DNA of 56,157 nucleotides from an uncultured Lachnospiraceae bacterium (GTDB lineage: Bacteria > Bacillota > Clostridia > Lachnospirales > Lachnospiraceae), in NCBI GenBank assembly GCA_947169385.1, contig CAMVPR010000015.1:1-56157 (forward strand), in the 5' to 3' direction. The position numbers and the translations under genes are program-made. Shown piece by piece: positions 10,863 to 19,606 of the stretch. The notes under the pieces were generated by a model. The model ran no database searches. It had not been told where the DNA came from and saw only the letters and a program-made list of their open reading frames with translations. Each line of letters begins with the position of its first letter. The stretch's first letter is position 1.

Positions 10863-10891
10863 ATAATACCACAGTATCCGGATTCTTTCAA
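10863..10891 (-). promoter_or_regulatory. Promoter of the hybrid histidine kinase
   Basis: Minus strand TTGAAA (10886-10891), 17 bases, then TATTAT (10863-10868), with TG one base upstream of the -10 box (extended -10). Confidence 0.75.
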
Positions 10892-10916
10892 TCAACACGT
10901 ATCTGACATACTCGCA

Positions 10917-10945
10917 TTGAAAATAATAATAATATATGGTAAACT
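10917..10945 (+). promoter_or_regulatory. Promoter of the M18 aminopeptidase gene
   Basis: Plus strand TTGAAA (10917-10922), 17 bases, TAAACT (10940-10945), 44 bases before the ATG. It is divergent from the kinase promoter. Confidence 0.6.
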
Positions 10946-10989
10946 GACACTATCAAGTTAGAACTATCTAACAAAGGAGGCATAAAACT

Positions 10990-12372
10990 ATGGATAGAGA
11001 AAATGCTTGGAAAAGCTACAACAAAACCGAGCTTAAAGCTCTTAACAAGCTTAACTCAGGCTACATTGATTTCTTAAGCAAATGTAAAACAGAACGAGAG
11101 TGTGTTAAAGAAATACTCAAACAGGCTAAAGCAGCCGGATATCAAGATCTTAACACCCTTATCAAGAAAGGTCAGAAACTAAAAGCCGGCGACAAGGTAT
11201 ATCAGGTCAATATGGAGAAGTCAGTCGTAATGTACCAGATCGGTACCGCTCCACTAGAGAACGGACTCACAATCCTCGGCGCTCACATTGACTCGCCAAG
11301 AATGGACGTCAAGCAGAATCCATTATATGAAGACACTGATTTCGCTTATCTTGACACACACTATTATGGTGGAATCAAGAAATATCAATGGGTTACTCTC
11401 CCGCTTGCAATTCATGGTGTTGTAGTCAAGAAAGACGGCACCAAGAAGGATATCGTAATAGGTGAGGACAAGAACGACCCGGTATTCTGTATTTCAGATC
11501 TTCTTATTCATTTGGCTGCTAAACAGCAAGAGAAGAAAGGCGCGAAGGTAATCGAGGGCGAGGCTCTTGATGTCATTTTCGCAAGTATGCCACTTAAAGA
11601 TGAAGAGAAAGACGCCGTCAAGGCAAATGTCATAAAGCTTCTAAAAGACAACTACGACATCGACGAGGAAGACTTCTTATCAGCAGAGTTAGAAGTTGTT
11701 CCTGCCGGTCCTGCAAGAGAATTGGGACTTGACAGATCAATGGTAATCTCATACGGACAGGACGACAGATCTTGTGCTTATACATCATTGGTTGCAATGC
11801 TTGAGGCACCTGCTAAAACCGAGAAGACCTTATGCACTCTCTTGGTTGACAAGGAAGAGATCGGAAGTGTCGGCGCAACCGGTATGCAGTCTAAGTTCTT
11901 TGAGAACAGCCTGGCTGAGATTATGGAACTTAAAGAAGGCTATAATGAGCTGGCATTCAGAAGAACCCTTTCTAACTCTCGCATGCTTTCATCGGATGTA
12001 AGTGCCGCTTATGATCCTTTATATGCTGATGCATTTGAGAAGAAGAACGCAGCTTACTTCGGACGCGGTATCGTATTCAACAAGTACACCGGTTCACGCG
12101 GCAAGTCAGGCTCTAATGATGCCAACGCTGAATTCATGGGAACCATAAGAAAGATTATGGATGACAACAACGTAAGCTACCAGACAGCTGAGCTCGGCAA
12201 GGTTGACGAAGGTGGCGGCGGAACAATCGCCTACATCCTCTCACTCTACGGAATGGAAGTTATCGATAGTGGCGTCGCAGTCTTAAGCATGCACTCTCCT
12301 TGGGAGATTACAAGCAAGGCGGATATCTACGAAGCCAAGAAATGTTACCTCGCATTTTTAAAGGATGCATAA
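10990..12372 (+). CDS. M18 family aminopeptidase
   Basis: 460 residues, a cytosolic zinc aminopeptidase of the M18 family (aspartyl/aminopeptidase I type) that removes N-terminal residues from peptides. Metal-ligand motifs are all present: His99 in LGAHIDSPRMDV, the Asp of GQDDRSCAYTS, the Glu pair of DKEEIGSVGATG, and the C-terminal His in MHSPWEI. Full length. AAAGGAGG lies eight bases before the ATG. It is transcribed alone and ends against a convergent gene with strong hairpins between. Codon use resembles the neighbours. Confidence 0.93.
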   Translation: MDRENAWKSYNKTELKALNKLNSGYIDFLSKCKTERECVKEILKQAKAAGYQDLNTLIKKGQKLKAGDKVYQVNMEKSVVMYQIGTAPLENGLTILGAHIDSPRMDVKQNPLYEDTDFAYLDTHYYGGIKKYQWVTLPLAIHGVVVKKDGTKKDIVIGEDKNDPVFCISDLLIHLAAKQQEKKGAKVIEGEALDVIFASMPLKDEEKDAVKANVIKLLKDNYDIDEEDFLSAELEVVPAGPARELGLDRSMVISYGQDDRSCAYTSLVAMLEAPAKTEKTLCTLLVDKEEIGSVGATGMQSKFFENSLAEIMELKEGYNELAFRRTLSNSRMLSSDVSAAYDPLYADAFEKKNAAYFGRGIVFNKYTGSRGKSGSNDANAEFMGTIRKIMDDNNVSYQTAELGKVDEGGGGTIAYILSLYGMEVIDSGVAVLSMHSPWEITSKADIYEAKKCYLAFLKDA

Positions 12373-12386
12373 AATCTCGCAATTAA

Positions 12387-12439
12387 CCGTAGCGGAGCAC
12401 ATTGTGCTCCATTTTGGCGAACGATGTTCGCCGCTACGG
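12387..12439. repeat. Cloverleaf-like inverted repeat element
   Basis: An outer stem CCGTAGCG/CGCTACGG encloses two inner hairpins, GAGCAC-ATT-GTGCTC and GGCGAAC-GAT-GTTCGCC, predicting a three-way junction. The next hairpin (12448-12482) has a similar core, GGCGACC-ATC-GGTCGCC, so all three look like copies of one short palindromic unit. Confidence 0.75.
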
Positions 12440-12447
12440 GTATATAT

Positions 12448-12482
12448 AATAATAACGGCGACCATCGGTCGCCGTTATTATT
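12448..12482. terminator. Bidirectional terminator between convergent genes
   Basis: A perfect 16-base stem (AATAATAACGGCGACC and its complement) with a 3-base loop, flanked by A/T-rich sequence on both sides. It lies between the aminopeptidase gene and the convergent leucine-rich/ADP-ribosyltransferase gene. Confidence 0.8.
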
Positions 12483-12485
12483 ATT

Positions 12486-15400
12486 TTATTTAACAATCTT
12501 AAGCTTAATATACTTCTCGTATGAGTCTTCTCCGCCGTATACGGAATCATCATGATATAATCTTACACCCGCATCAACAACCTTGTAGGTGGTTTTGTTG
12601 GCAAGCAGCAATTCCGCCTCGTTAGGGAACTGCGAAAAGCTTGCTATGTACATTCCCGGTATATTATTCTTATCACCGTCAATCTCAAGAACATATCCGC
12701 CGCCTGAGAATGCTGAAGATACGCTATGCTTTAAGGAGGTCGAACTTACCGAACCTGAAACATAGGTCTTGCCTATGGCATTTACCACATCAGAAAGACT
12801 GCCGCCTCCGCCGGTTATGTCACCAACATAAGAGGTTCCTCTAAACATCTTAAGGTTTGCATTGGCCTTGGCCTGATGAAGCTCATAAGACAGGTTCTTG
12901 GCAAGTTTCAGATACTGACCGTAATCACCGTCAAGATCAGCCATTACGCGCTTAAAGTAACTGTCATCTTCTCCGTAAAATGCTGCAACAATATGCGAAT
13001 AATCATTGCCGCTGTATTCACGGACAGCCGGATAATGCTTACTGATGTATGCTTTGCTGTTGTTATATGCCATGTATGTGTTAATCCATTTTTTAAGGCT
13101 CTTTGAATCAGAGTACTCGTTATAGACAACACTCTCCTTCTTTGGAGCAGGACCGTCAGTAACGTTAAGCTTACATGACAAATATTTATTGCCGCTTGCA
13201 GCGATAAGAGTTGCAGTTCCTTTGGCAACAGGAGTAATAGCGCCGGTTGTTGCATTAATCTTAGCTATACTCTTATCATCTGAGAAATACATGATAGCGC
13301 CCTTAACAGCTCCCTTAACCTCAAATGTCTTCTTGTCCTTAATCGACATACTCATCTCGGTCGCATTGCCGCTGCAATCCTCCGTAAAGAATCCAACCTC
13401 ATTGTCCAAAGCATATTTATGAGCCTCAGAGTCTGCCGAACCGATGATATAAGCACCGCTCATAGGATTCACTTCGAAATTATACACTATCTCATCCATG
13501 ATGTTACCGGAATATCCAAACGATTTATATTCCATATTCTTTACGCTGTCAGGAATATATATCTTGTTAACCACAGTGCTTGCAAGTCCTGCAAATGCAT
13601 ACTCTCCAATAACCTCGACACCGTCAGGAACCTTGTATTCCTTGACATATTCATCAGGCTGGTCTTCGTAAGCTATATCTTCCGGATACGAATCTCCGGA
13701 TGCCGTATCTGCTGCGTCCGGCTCTCCTGATGCTATCTCTTCCGCATAGGCATCAGCGGATGAATCCATATAATCATCCGTATCCAAATCATAATCTTCC
13801 AATACCGAAGGATACGAGATAAGCTTCTTGCCGTCACCGCTAAACAACACCCCATCCTTTACAAGAAAGTTAGTGTTGCCGCCCATATCGATATCTTCGT
13901 AAGGCATTCCCGCTCTAAGGAGTGCATTAGGTGCAAATGTATCAACCTTGTCGGTAATCTTTAATGTCTTTAACGCCGTATCACCGCAAAACATTCCTTC
14001 GGCAATCTTGCTTACACCCTTGCCAACACTTACCGATTCAAGCTTATCACACTCTGCCCATGCATTTTTACCAACTTCAGTAACAGAATCAGGTATAACA
14101 ACATTTTTGACACCTGTTTTGGAAAATGCAGAAGCACCGATACTATTTATACTGTCTTTTAATTCGATATTATTAAGAGAGGTACAGTTATAAAACGCAC
14201 CATCATTAACCTTAACTATACTGTCAGGAAGCTTAATCTCGGTAAGCTCTTCCTCGCTGTCAAATGCATTTGCACCGATTATCTCCACTCCGTCAGGTAC
14301 AGTGTAGCTAGAAGCTTCTAATCCGGTCGGATATTTAACAAGCGTCTTCTTCTGCTTATCATATAAAACTCCGTCTATATCAGTAAATGCAGGATTAGCT
14401 GAAGCAACTGCATATCCTAAAGGTCTCTGTATGTTAAGAGAGTTAGAGCCGACTTCAGTAAGGCTCTCAGGTATTACAACATTAACCTCTCCGACAGTAG
14501 CATTATTAAATGCATTATCACCTATACTCTCAGCGTTAGACAATACATCAAGTGACTTAAGCGATGTGGTCTCCGAAAATGCTTCCTTACCGATTCTGGC
14601 TGGGCGAAGACTGATATCCTCAAGGCTTGAACATGATTCAAACGCCTCATCATCTATGACATCAATTTTAAGCTCTTCCTCACTGCCGACATATGTCAAA
14701 CCGGAATCATATTGAAAAGCCTTCCTTCCAATACGCTTAATATTGTCCGGAATCAGGATAGTGTCTAATGCAGTACATTGCCAGCACATCTGATTCGGAA
14801 TCTCGGTTAATCCAAACCCTAGCGAAACAGACTCAAGAGCTGTACATGAGCCAAATACATAATCACCAAGCTTGGTAACAGTTCCAGGAATCTCAATAGA
14901 CTTAAGCGATGTACATCCAAAGAACGCACCCTCTCCAATCTCTTCAGTTACCATCTCTCCGGTCTCTTCATCATACTCAAATATAACATCAGTCAGAGAT
15001 GAACATTGAAAGAAGGCGTGCTTATCAATCTTTACAAGAGAGGTCGGCAAATCAATCCTTGAAAGACCGGTACATTCATTAAATGCACTCTCGCCGATCT
15101 CCGTAACAGTATCAGGAAAATATACCGACTCTATATCCTTGTTATACTCAAAAACACTATCACCAATCTTCTTGACACCATCAGGTATAACTATAGTCTT
15201 TGCTCCTGTAAAATCACCACCGGTAAGTACACCGTCTTTAACCGTGAATTTAGGCATGTTAACCTGATTAATGGTATACTTATATTTCTTAATCTTACTC
15301 TTGTATGCGGCACTGTTAAGCTTCTTTGCGTTAATCTTTTTGGCGCTCTTAACCGCAATCAAAGACAATGTAGAAGTCTTTGAAAAGCCAAAGCTCTTAG

Positions 15401-15629
15401 AAGAACCTGATTTAATACAGTTCTTGATTTTGAACTTGCCGCTTGTCTTATAGAATACTTTGTATCCCTTGGCCGCCTTGACGGTAGTCTTAACGGCAGC
15501 ATCATATGTGCCTGCCTTACTGCTCACGGTATAGGTTGTTTTAGCTGCAACATAAACATCAGTCGGAATAAATCCGGCAACCAGCACCGTACACAAAACA
15601 AATACCATAACCCTTCTTGCTACTTTCAT
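12486..15629 (-). CDS. Secreted BspA-like leucine-rich protein with C-terminal ADP-ribosyltransferase domain
   Basis: 1047 residues. A signal peptide (VMVFVLCTVLVAGFIPTDVY) leads to a Lys-rich region, then about 500 residues of LRR_5 repeats (for example IVIPDGVKKIGDSVF, IDLPTSLVKIDKHAF). An acidic Asp/Ala/Ser linker lies near 620-670, and a Big_2-like Ig domain at about 755-828. The last 210 residues carry the R-S-E signature of clostridial-type ADP-ribosyltransferase toxins: Arg930 in KMFRGTSYVG, Ser963-Thr964-Ser965 in SVSSTSLKHS, and Glu1004-x-Glu1006 in FPNEAELLLANKTTYKV. The family transfers ADP-ribose from NAD+ to a target protein. I infer a surface or secreted toxin with a leucine-rich adhesion part; the target is unknown. 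AAGGAGG precedes the ATG. No immunity or partner gene is adjacent. Confidence 0.85.
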   Translation of the reverse strand: MKVARRVMVFVLCTVLVAGFIPTDVYVAAKTTYTVSSKAGTYDAAVKTTVKAAKGYKVFYKTSGKFKIKNCIKSGSSKSFGFSKTSTLSLIAVKSAKKINAKKLNSAAYKSKIKKYKYTINQVNMPKFTVKDGVLTGGDFTGAKTIVIPDGVKKIGDSVFEYNKDIESVYFPDTVTEIGESAFNECTGLSRIDLPTSLVKIDKHAFFQCSSLTDVIFEYDEETGEMVTEEIGEGAFFGCTSLKSIEIPGTVTKLGDYVFGSCTALESVSLGFGLTEIPNQMCWQCTALDTILIPDNIKRIGRKAFQYDSGLTYVGSEEELKIDVIDDEAFESCSSLEDISLRPARIGKEAFSETTSLKSLDVLSNAESIGDNAFNNATVGEVNVVIPESLTEVGSNSLNIQRPLGYAVASANPAFTDIDGVLYDKQKKTLVKYPTGLEASSYTVPDGVEIIGANAFDSEEELTEIKLPDSIVKVNDGAFYNCTSLNNIELKDSINSIGASAFSKTGVKNVVIPDSVTEVGKNAWAECDKLESVSVGKGVSKIAEGMFCGDTALKTLKITDKVDTFAPNALLRAGMPYEDIDMGGNTNFLVKDGVLFSGDGKKLISYPSVLEDYDLDTDDYMDSSADAYAEEIASGEPDAADTASGDSYPEDIAYEDQPDEYVKEYKVPDGVEVIGEYAFAGLASTVVNKIYIPDSVKNMEYKSFGYSGNIMDEIVYNFEVNPMSGAYIIGSADSEAHKYALDNEVGFFTEDCSGNATEMSMSIKDKKTFEVKGAVKGAIMYFSDDKSIAKINATTGAITPVAKGTATLIAASGNKYLSCKLNVTDGPAPKKESVVYNEYSDSKSLKKWINTYMAYNNSKAYISKHYPAVREYSGNDYSHIVAAFYGEDDSYFKRVMADLDGDYGQYLKLAKNLSYELHQAKANANLKMFRGTSYVGDITGGGGSLSDVVNAIGKTYVSGSVSSTSLKHSVSSAFSGGGYVLEIDGDKNNIPGMYIASFSQFPNEAELLLANKTTYKVVDAGVRLYHDDSVYGGEDSYEKYIKLKIVK

Positions 15630-15676
15630 TTTTGCCTCCTTGTAGTTAAAAAGTCTTAATAGAATGATACGTTCAT

Positions 15677-15682
15677 ATTATA
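15677..15682 (-). promoter_or_regulatory. Extended -10 box before the leucine-rich/ADP-ribosyltransferase gene
   Basis: Minus strand TGGTATAAT, a perfect extended -10, about 47 bases before the ATG. A TTGAAG lies 15 bases upstream, so the -35 is weak. Confidence 0.5.
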
Positions 15683-15692
15683 CCATACTTTT

Positions 15693-17573
15693 TTAAACTT
15701 CAATTATAAAATTGTTCATATTCATGGTTGGAAGATAGTGTACATCCTTCGCAAATGCATTAACCAATTTCATACCCATATACTTATCATCAGGAGCCTC
15801 ACTTATAATAAGCTGCTTTTCTTTCATGGAAAGTGCCTTGCAATCATCTCTTGTTCTGATAATAAGTGAATCTTCATTGGTAAATATGCGAACATCTACA
15901 CTGTGCTCTTCACCCTTAACAAAACCGCGTTCAATTATAAGCACCGTCATCTCCTCTACAAAAAGCCGGATAAAGAATCTTTTGCGCTCATTATCAATAC
16001 AATCATTGCAAAAGTCATCAACCATAGTCATCATTTGATGAAGCTGACTGCCATCGGTAATAGATATTTCAAGAAAAGCTCCATCATCATTGATGGCCTT
16101 ATTGAGAACTCTAAATCTATCGTCTGCATTCTTGACCGGCTTAATAAGGTTCATTACCATGGTTGAAATGATGATAGTCGCAGTAAGTGCCATCTCTGCA
16201 GCGAAAATTGCGACAAGCAATCCTATGACGCCAAACCAATTGCTTAATACAACAGATATCAATGAAATATACAAAAATCGCGAGCAAAATGTCAGAACAT
16301 GCGACAGCTTGATTCGACCAAGTGCCTGAACATAACTGTTGTACATCTCGTTAAATGCCAGAAACGGAAGGCTGACAGCGTGCATCTTAAGAGATAGCAC
16401 AGACATATCAAAGAACTCACTGTCCGGACTGTTATATATCATTGCAATATAAGGTGACATCAAAAAATACAAGACTGCCACCGGAATGATGCTCACCAAT
16501 ATATATCTTACTGCCGAAAGGAAAGTCTGCCTGGTTGAAGTCTTGTCCTTCTCACCGACAAACATGCTTGTTATTAAGTATACCGCTGCTCCAAGTCCGA
16601 TACCCAGACTATCGGTAAAGGTTCTGAAATTAAGCTGGGTCGTATAGGCTGACATAGCAAATGCTCCACCCGTCGATATAATAACCCTGTTCATAACAAT
16701 AGGTCGTAAAATGTTGCCTATACGCTTGGTTGCAAGCGGAAGCCCAACTTTAAGCATCTGAGTGACATAAGAAAAATCCACTCTTCTGATTGATATTTTA
16801 AACATTGCATCTTCATGTATAAAATGCATAAGCAGAATAAACATTGCAACATAATAACTCATTGATGTTGCAAGCGACATCCCCATCATTCCTCCTTTTA
16901 TAACGTATATATTAAGGAGGTCAAAACCTATATCCGTCACGGTAAGTGCAAAAAGCGCATTCTTAATTCTCCTGGTTCCACCGTCAAGCTGCACTTGCGG
17001 AATTAAAACACCTAACATTGCCTGAGGCGGAGCCCCTATAAAAAACCCCTTGACATATGACACAACATGCTGATAAAGAACCCTATCAGACTTATCGGCT
17101 CCGAGAAGGACTGCTATCGGCTCAGCCGCAGTAATTCCTGCTATAAGCAAAAGATTTGATAAAAACAGAACCAATATAACAGCCATGGAGAACGCTTTAT
17201 TAGCATTATCCATAGCTCCCTGTGACATTTGCTTACTGCATATGGATGTAATTCCTGCTGATACTACACCGGAAATCATTGCAATTATTGAATAGCACAA
17301 TCCCGTCATTCCACATGCGGCAAAAGCAACATCACCCAAAAAGTGAGATATCAATGTTCCGTCAACAATATAAGTAATTCCGTTGGTCAGCTCAAGCATT
17401 ACAAAGCCGAAAGCTGTTCCATATACCATCTTCCTGACAAGATAATCCTGCTTCTTAAGGTTGGGGTCCTTTTTCGGAGGAGGATTAATCATCTTGTTGA
17501 TATCAACATGTATAGGAATATTGGTAATAACTTTAAGTCCCGGTATATTTAATCGTCTCTTATCACTGTCCAT
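15693..17573 (-). CDS. MATE family transporter fused to a degenerate RsbW-like ATPase domain
   Basis: 626 residues, about 150 longer than a standard MATE exporter. Residues 45-475 have twelve hydrophobic segments with MATE features (DGTLISHFLGDVAFAACG, near-duplicate halves). The last 140 residues resemble the HATPase_c domain of anti-sigma kinases of the RsbW/SpoIIAB type: FIRLFVEEMTVLIIERGF aligns with the N box, and YMGMKLVNAFAKDVHY with the G2 box. The Mg2+-binding Asn of the N box is Leu545, and the usual DxG reads DDC (576-578), so kinase activity is doubtful. I infer a regulatory sensing or docking domain, perhaps for a STAS protein such as that at 26630-26926. The transported substrate is unknown. 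AAGGAG precedes the ATG. Confidence 0.82.
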   Translation of the reverse strand: MDSDKRRLNIPGLKVITNIPIHVDINKMINPPPKKDPNLKKQDYLVRKMVYGTAFGFVMLELTNGITYIVDGTLISHFLGDVAFAACGMTGLCYSIIAMISGVVSAGITSICSKQMSQGAMDNANKAFSMAVILVLFLSNLLLIAGITAAEPIAVLLGADKSDRVLYQHVVSYVKGFFIGAPPQAMLGVLIPQVQLDGGTRRIKNALFALTVTDIGFDLLNIYVIKGGMMGMSLATSMSYYVAMFILLMHFIHEDAMFKISIRRVDFSYVTQMLKVGLPLATKRIGNILRPIVMNRVIISTGGAFAMSAYTTQLNFRTFTDSLGIGLGAAVYLITSMFVGEKDKTSTRQTFLSAVRYILVSIIPVAVLYFLMSPYIAMIYNSPDSEFFDMSVLSLKMHAVSLPFLAFNEMYNSYVQALGRIKLSHVLTFCSRFLYISLISVVLSNWFGVIGLLVAIFAAEMALTATIIISTMVMNLIKPVKNADDRFRVLNKAINDDGAFLEISITDGSQLHQMMTMVDDFCNDCIDNERKRFFIRLFVEEMTVLIIERGFVKGEEHSVDVRIFTNEDSLIIRTRDDCKALSMKEKQLIISEAPDDKYMGMKLVNAFAKDVHYLPTMNMNNFIIEV

Positions 17574-17632
17574 GATTCTGAGCTCTCCTTATTCTAAAAA
17601 GCCTGTCTTGCTCCCATTATCACTCAGGTACA

Positions 17633-17638
17633 ATTATA
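17633..17638 (-). promoter_or_regulatory. -10 box before the MATE fusion gene
   Basis: Minus strand TATAAT about 60 bases before the ATG. The hexamer 17 bases further upstream is TGGAAT, a poor -35, so this is tentative. Confidence 0.4.
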
Positions 17639-17671
17639 CACCACATATTGAAATAATTCCACACAACAGAC

Positions 17672-17704
17672 AAAAACAACCCCCGGGGCATAAGTCCCGG
17701 GGTT
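17672..17704 (-). terminator. Terminator of the butyryl-CoA operon
   Basis: Minus strand AACCCCGGG and CCCGGGGGTT pair around a short loop, followed by GTTTTTG. It lies 30 bases after the etfA stop. Confidence 0.85.
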
Positions 17705-17733
17705 AATATATACACACATTATGTCATTATAAA

Positions 17734-18777
17734 TTATTTAGCAGCCTTAGCAGCCTTGATTGCCTCAGTAAGCTGAGGAACGATCTTATTAAGATCACCA
17801 ACAACACCGTAATCAGCTACATCAAAGATAGGAGCATCCTCATCCTTGTTGATAGCAACGATGATATCAGACTCTTCCATACCTGCAACGTGCTGGATTG
17901 CTCCAGAAATACCGATTGCGAAGTATACCTGTGGACGAACTGTCTTACCTGTCTGTCCAACCTGAAGATCTTTTGGCTTCCAGCCTGAATCTACAACAGC
18001 ACGAGAGCATGAAACCTCTCCGCCGAGCTCCTTAGCGAGATCCTCTAAGATCTTGAAATTCTCAGGAGAACCAACACCACGACCACCGGATACTAAGATC
18101 TTAGCGTCCATGATATCTACTGTATCTGAAACAGCCTTAACGATGTCAAGAATCTCAACATACTTGTTGTTCTTCTCGAATCCAGGATTGAACTCCTCAA
18201 CATTTGCCTTAGCGCCTGTCTTAGGCTCAATCTTCTGCATAACACCGGCACGAACTGTAGCCATCTGAGGACGGTTGTCAGGACATGCGATAGTTGCGAT
18301 GGTGTTACCACCAAATGCAGGACGAGTCATAAGAAGCTGATTGTGCTTCTGCTCCTTGCCAGGAATTGGATTGAGTGGGAAATCACCAATCTCAAGTGAA
18401 GTACAGTCTGCTGTAAGACCTGTTGCAACACGTGCAGATACACGAGGGCCAAGGTCACGACCGATAGCAGTTGCACCAACAAGCATAATCTCAGGTTTAT
18501 ATTTATTGATAACCTCAGCTAATGCATGTGTATATGGCTCGGTCATATAATCTTTAAGGGCAGGATCATCAACAACGATAACCTTATCTGCACCATACTC
18601 AGCTAATGAATCAGCCAAATCTTTAACGCCTGAACCAAGTAAAACTGCAGTTACTTCTGTGTTCAATACGCTTGCTAATCTAGTTGCCTCACCAAGCAGC
18701 TCAAATGCGATACTACTAATCTCATTGTCAACCTGCTGAGCGAAGACAAATACGCCTTTATATTCTTCTAATCCCAT
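17734..18777 (-). CDS. etfA: Electron transfer flavoprotein subunit alpha
   Basis: About 347 residues, the FAD-binding partner of EtfB. With butyryl-CoA dehydrogenase it passes electrons from NADH, in related anaerobes bifurcating some of them to ferredoxin. The C-terminal FAD domain is clear: [13 protein letters not shown], then [40 protein letters not shown] and DYGVVGDLN. The N-terminal domain has [20 protein letters not shown]. The frame opens at a GTG (18789), but the ATG at 18777 follows GTGGTGA with good spacing and is chosen. It is the last gene of the operon. Confidence 0.94.
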   Translation of the reverse strand: MGLEEYKGVFVFAQQVDNEISSIAFELLGEATRLASVLNTEVTAVLLGSGVKDLADSLAEYGADKVIVVDDPALKDYMTEPYTHALAEVINKYKPEIMLVGATAIGRDLGPRVSARVATGLTADCTSLEIGDFPLNPIPGKEQKHNQLLMTRPAFGGNTIATIACPDNRPQMATVRAGVMQKIEPKTGAKANVEEFNPGFEKNNKYVEILDIVKAVSDTVDIMDAKILVSGGRGVGSPENFKILEDLAKELGGEVSCSRAVVDSGWKPKDLQVGQTGKTVRPQVYFAIGISGAIQHVAGMEESDIIVAINKDEDAPIFDVADYGVVGDLNKIVPQLTEAIKAAKAAK

Positions 18778-18804
18778 TATATTCACCACTTTTCTTTCTA
18801 TATA

Positions 18805-19593
18805 TTAAATGACATGCTTCTCAGTTAATTTGCCAACGATGTAGCTTACTGCTTCCTCTGGAGAATCAGGAACAACCTTCTCTCCTGCTCCCTTACGAAC
18901 CTTATCAGAAGCCTTGGCAATCTTAGTAGGAGAACCATTAAGACCTAAGTTAGAATCATCTACATCCTTAAGATCTGCTCTTCCCCATACGGTAATCTCT
19001 GCATCATATGCATCAAAGATTCCACCTGGAGACATATAACGAGGCTCATTTAACTCAGAAAGAGCTGTGATAAGACAAGGCATCTCAGCCTTAATCTTGT
19101 GATAACGATCCTCATACTGACGCTTAACGATCACAGACTTACCGTCAATCTCGATCTCCTCAGCATAAGAAATTACAGGAATTCCTAAATGCTCAGCGAT
19201 CTGTGGTCCAACCTGTGCGGTATCACCATCGATAGCCTGACGACCGGTAATAATAATATCATAATCGATGTTTCTGATTGCACCTGCAATGGTAGTAGAT
19301 GTAGCCCATGTATCAGCTCCACCAAGTACTCTATCTGTTACAAGAATACCCTTGTCAGCTCCCATAGCGATAGCTTCACGAAGAACCTCTTCTGCCTTAG
19401 GAAGACCCATTGTTAATACTGTAACCTCAACATCATCATACTGATCTTTAATTCTAAGTGCTGCCTCAAGACCTGCTTTGTCATCAGGATTCATGATGGT
19501 AAGCATAGCAGCTCTGTTTAAGGTACCATCTGGATTGAACTCAACGCCACCCTTGGTATCAGGTACCTGCTTAATACATACAACTATTTTCAC
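18805..19593 (-). CDS. etfB: Electron transfer flavoprotein subunit beta
   Basis: 262 residues, the smaller subunit of the electron transfer flavoprotein. It starts MKIVVCIKQVPDTKGGVEFN and has the conserved MNPDDKAGLEAALRIKDQY, VTVLTMGLPKAEEVLREAIA and IITGRQAIDGDTAQVGPQIA segments. GTG is the start codon, with AAGGAGG eight bases before it. It lies 13 bases after bcd and 27 bases before the chosen etfA start. In bifurcating EtfBs this subunit holds a second FAD; I see nothing that argues against that here. Confidence 0.95.
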   Translation of the reverse strand: MKIVVCIKQVPDTKGGVEFNPDGTLNRAAMLTIMNPDDKAGLEAALRIKDQYDDVEVTVLTMGLPKAEEVLREAIAMGADKGILVTDRVLGGADTWATSTTIAGAIRNIDYDIIITGRQAIDGDTAQVGPQIAEHLGIPVISYAEEIEIDGKSVIVKRQYEDRYHKIKAEMPCLITALSELNEPRYMSPGGIFDAYDAEITVWGRADLKDVDDSNLGLNGSPTKIAKASDKVRKGAGEKVVPDSPEEAVSYIVGKLTEKHVI

Positions 19594-19606
19594 GATAAGT
19601 ACCTCC

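Noticed and set aside
12373-12485. Immunity gene for the ADP-ribosyltransferase
   Set aside because: The gap contains only hairpins. A toxin aimed at a host protein would need no immunity.
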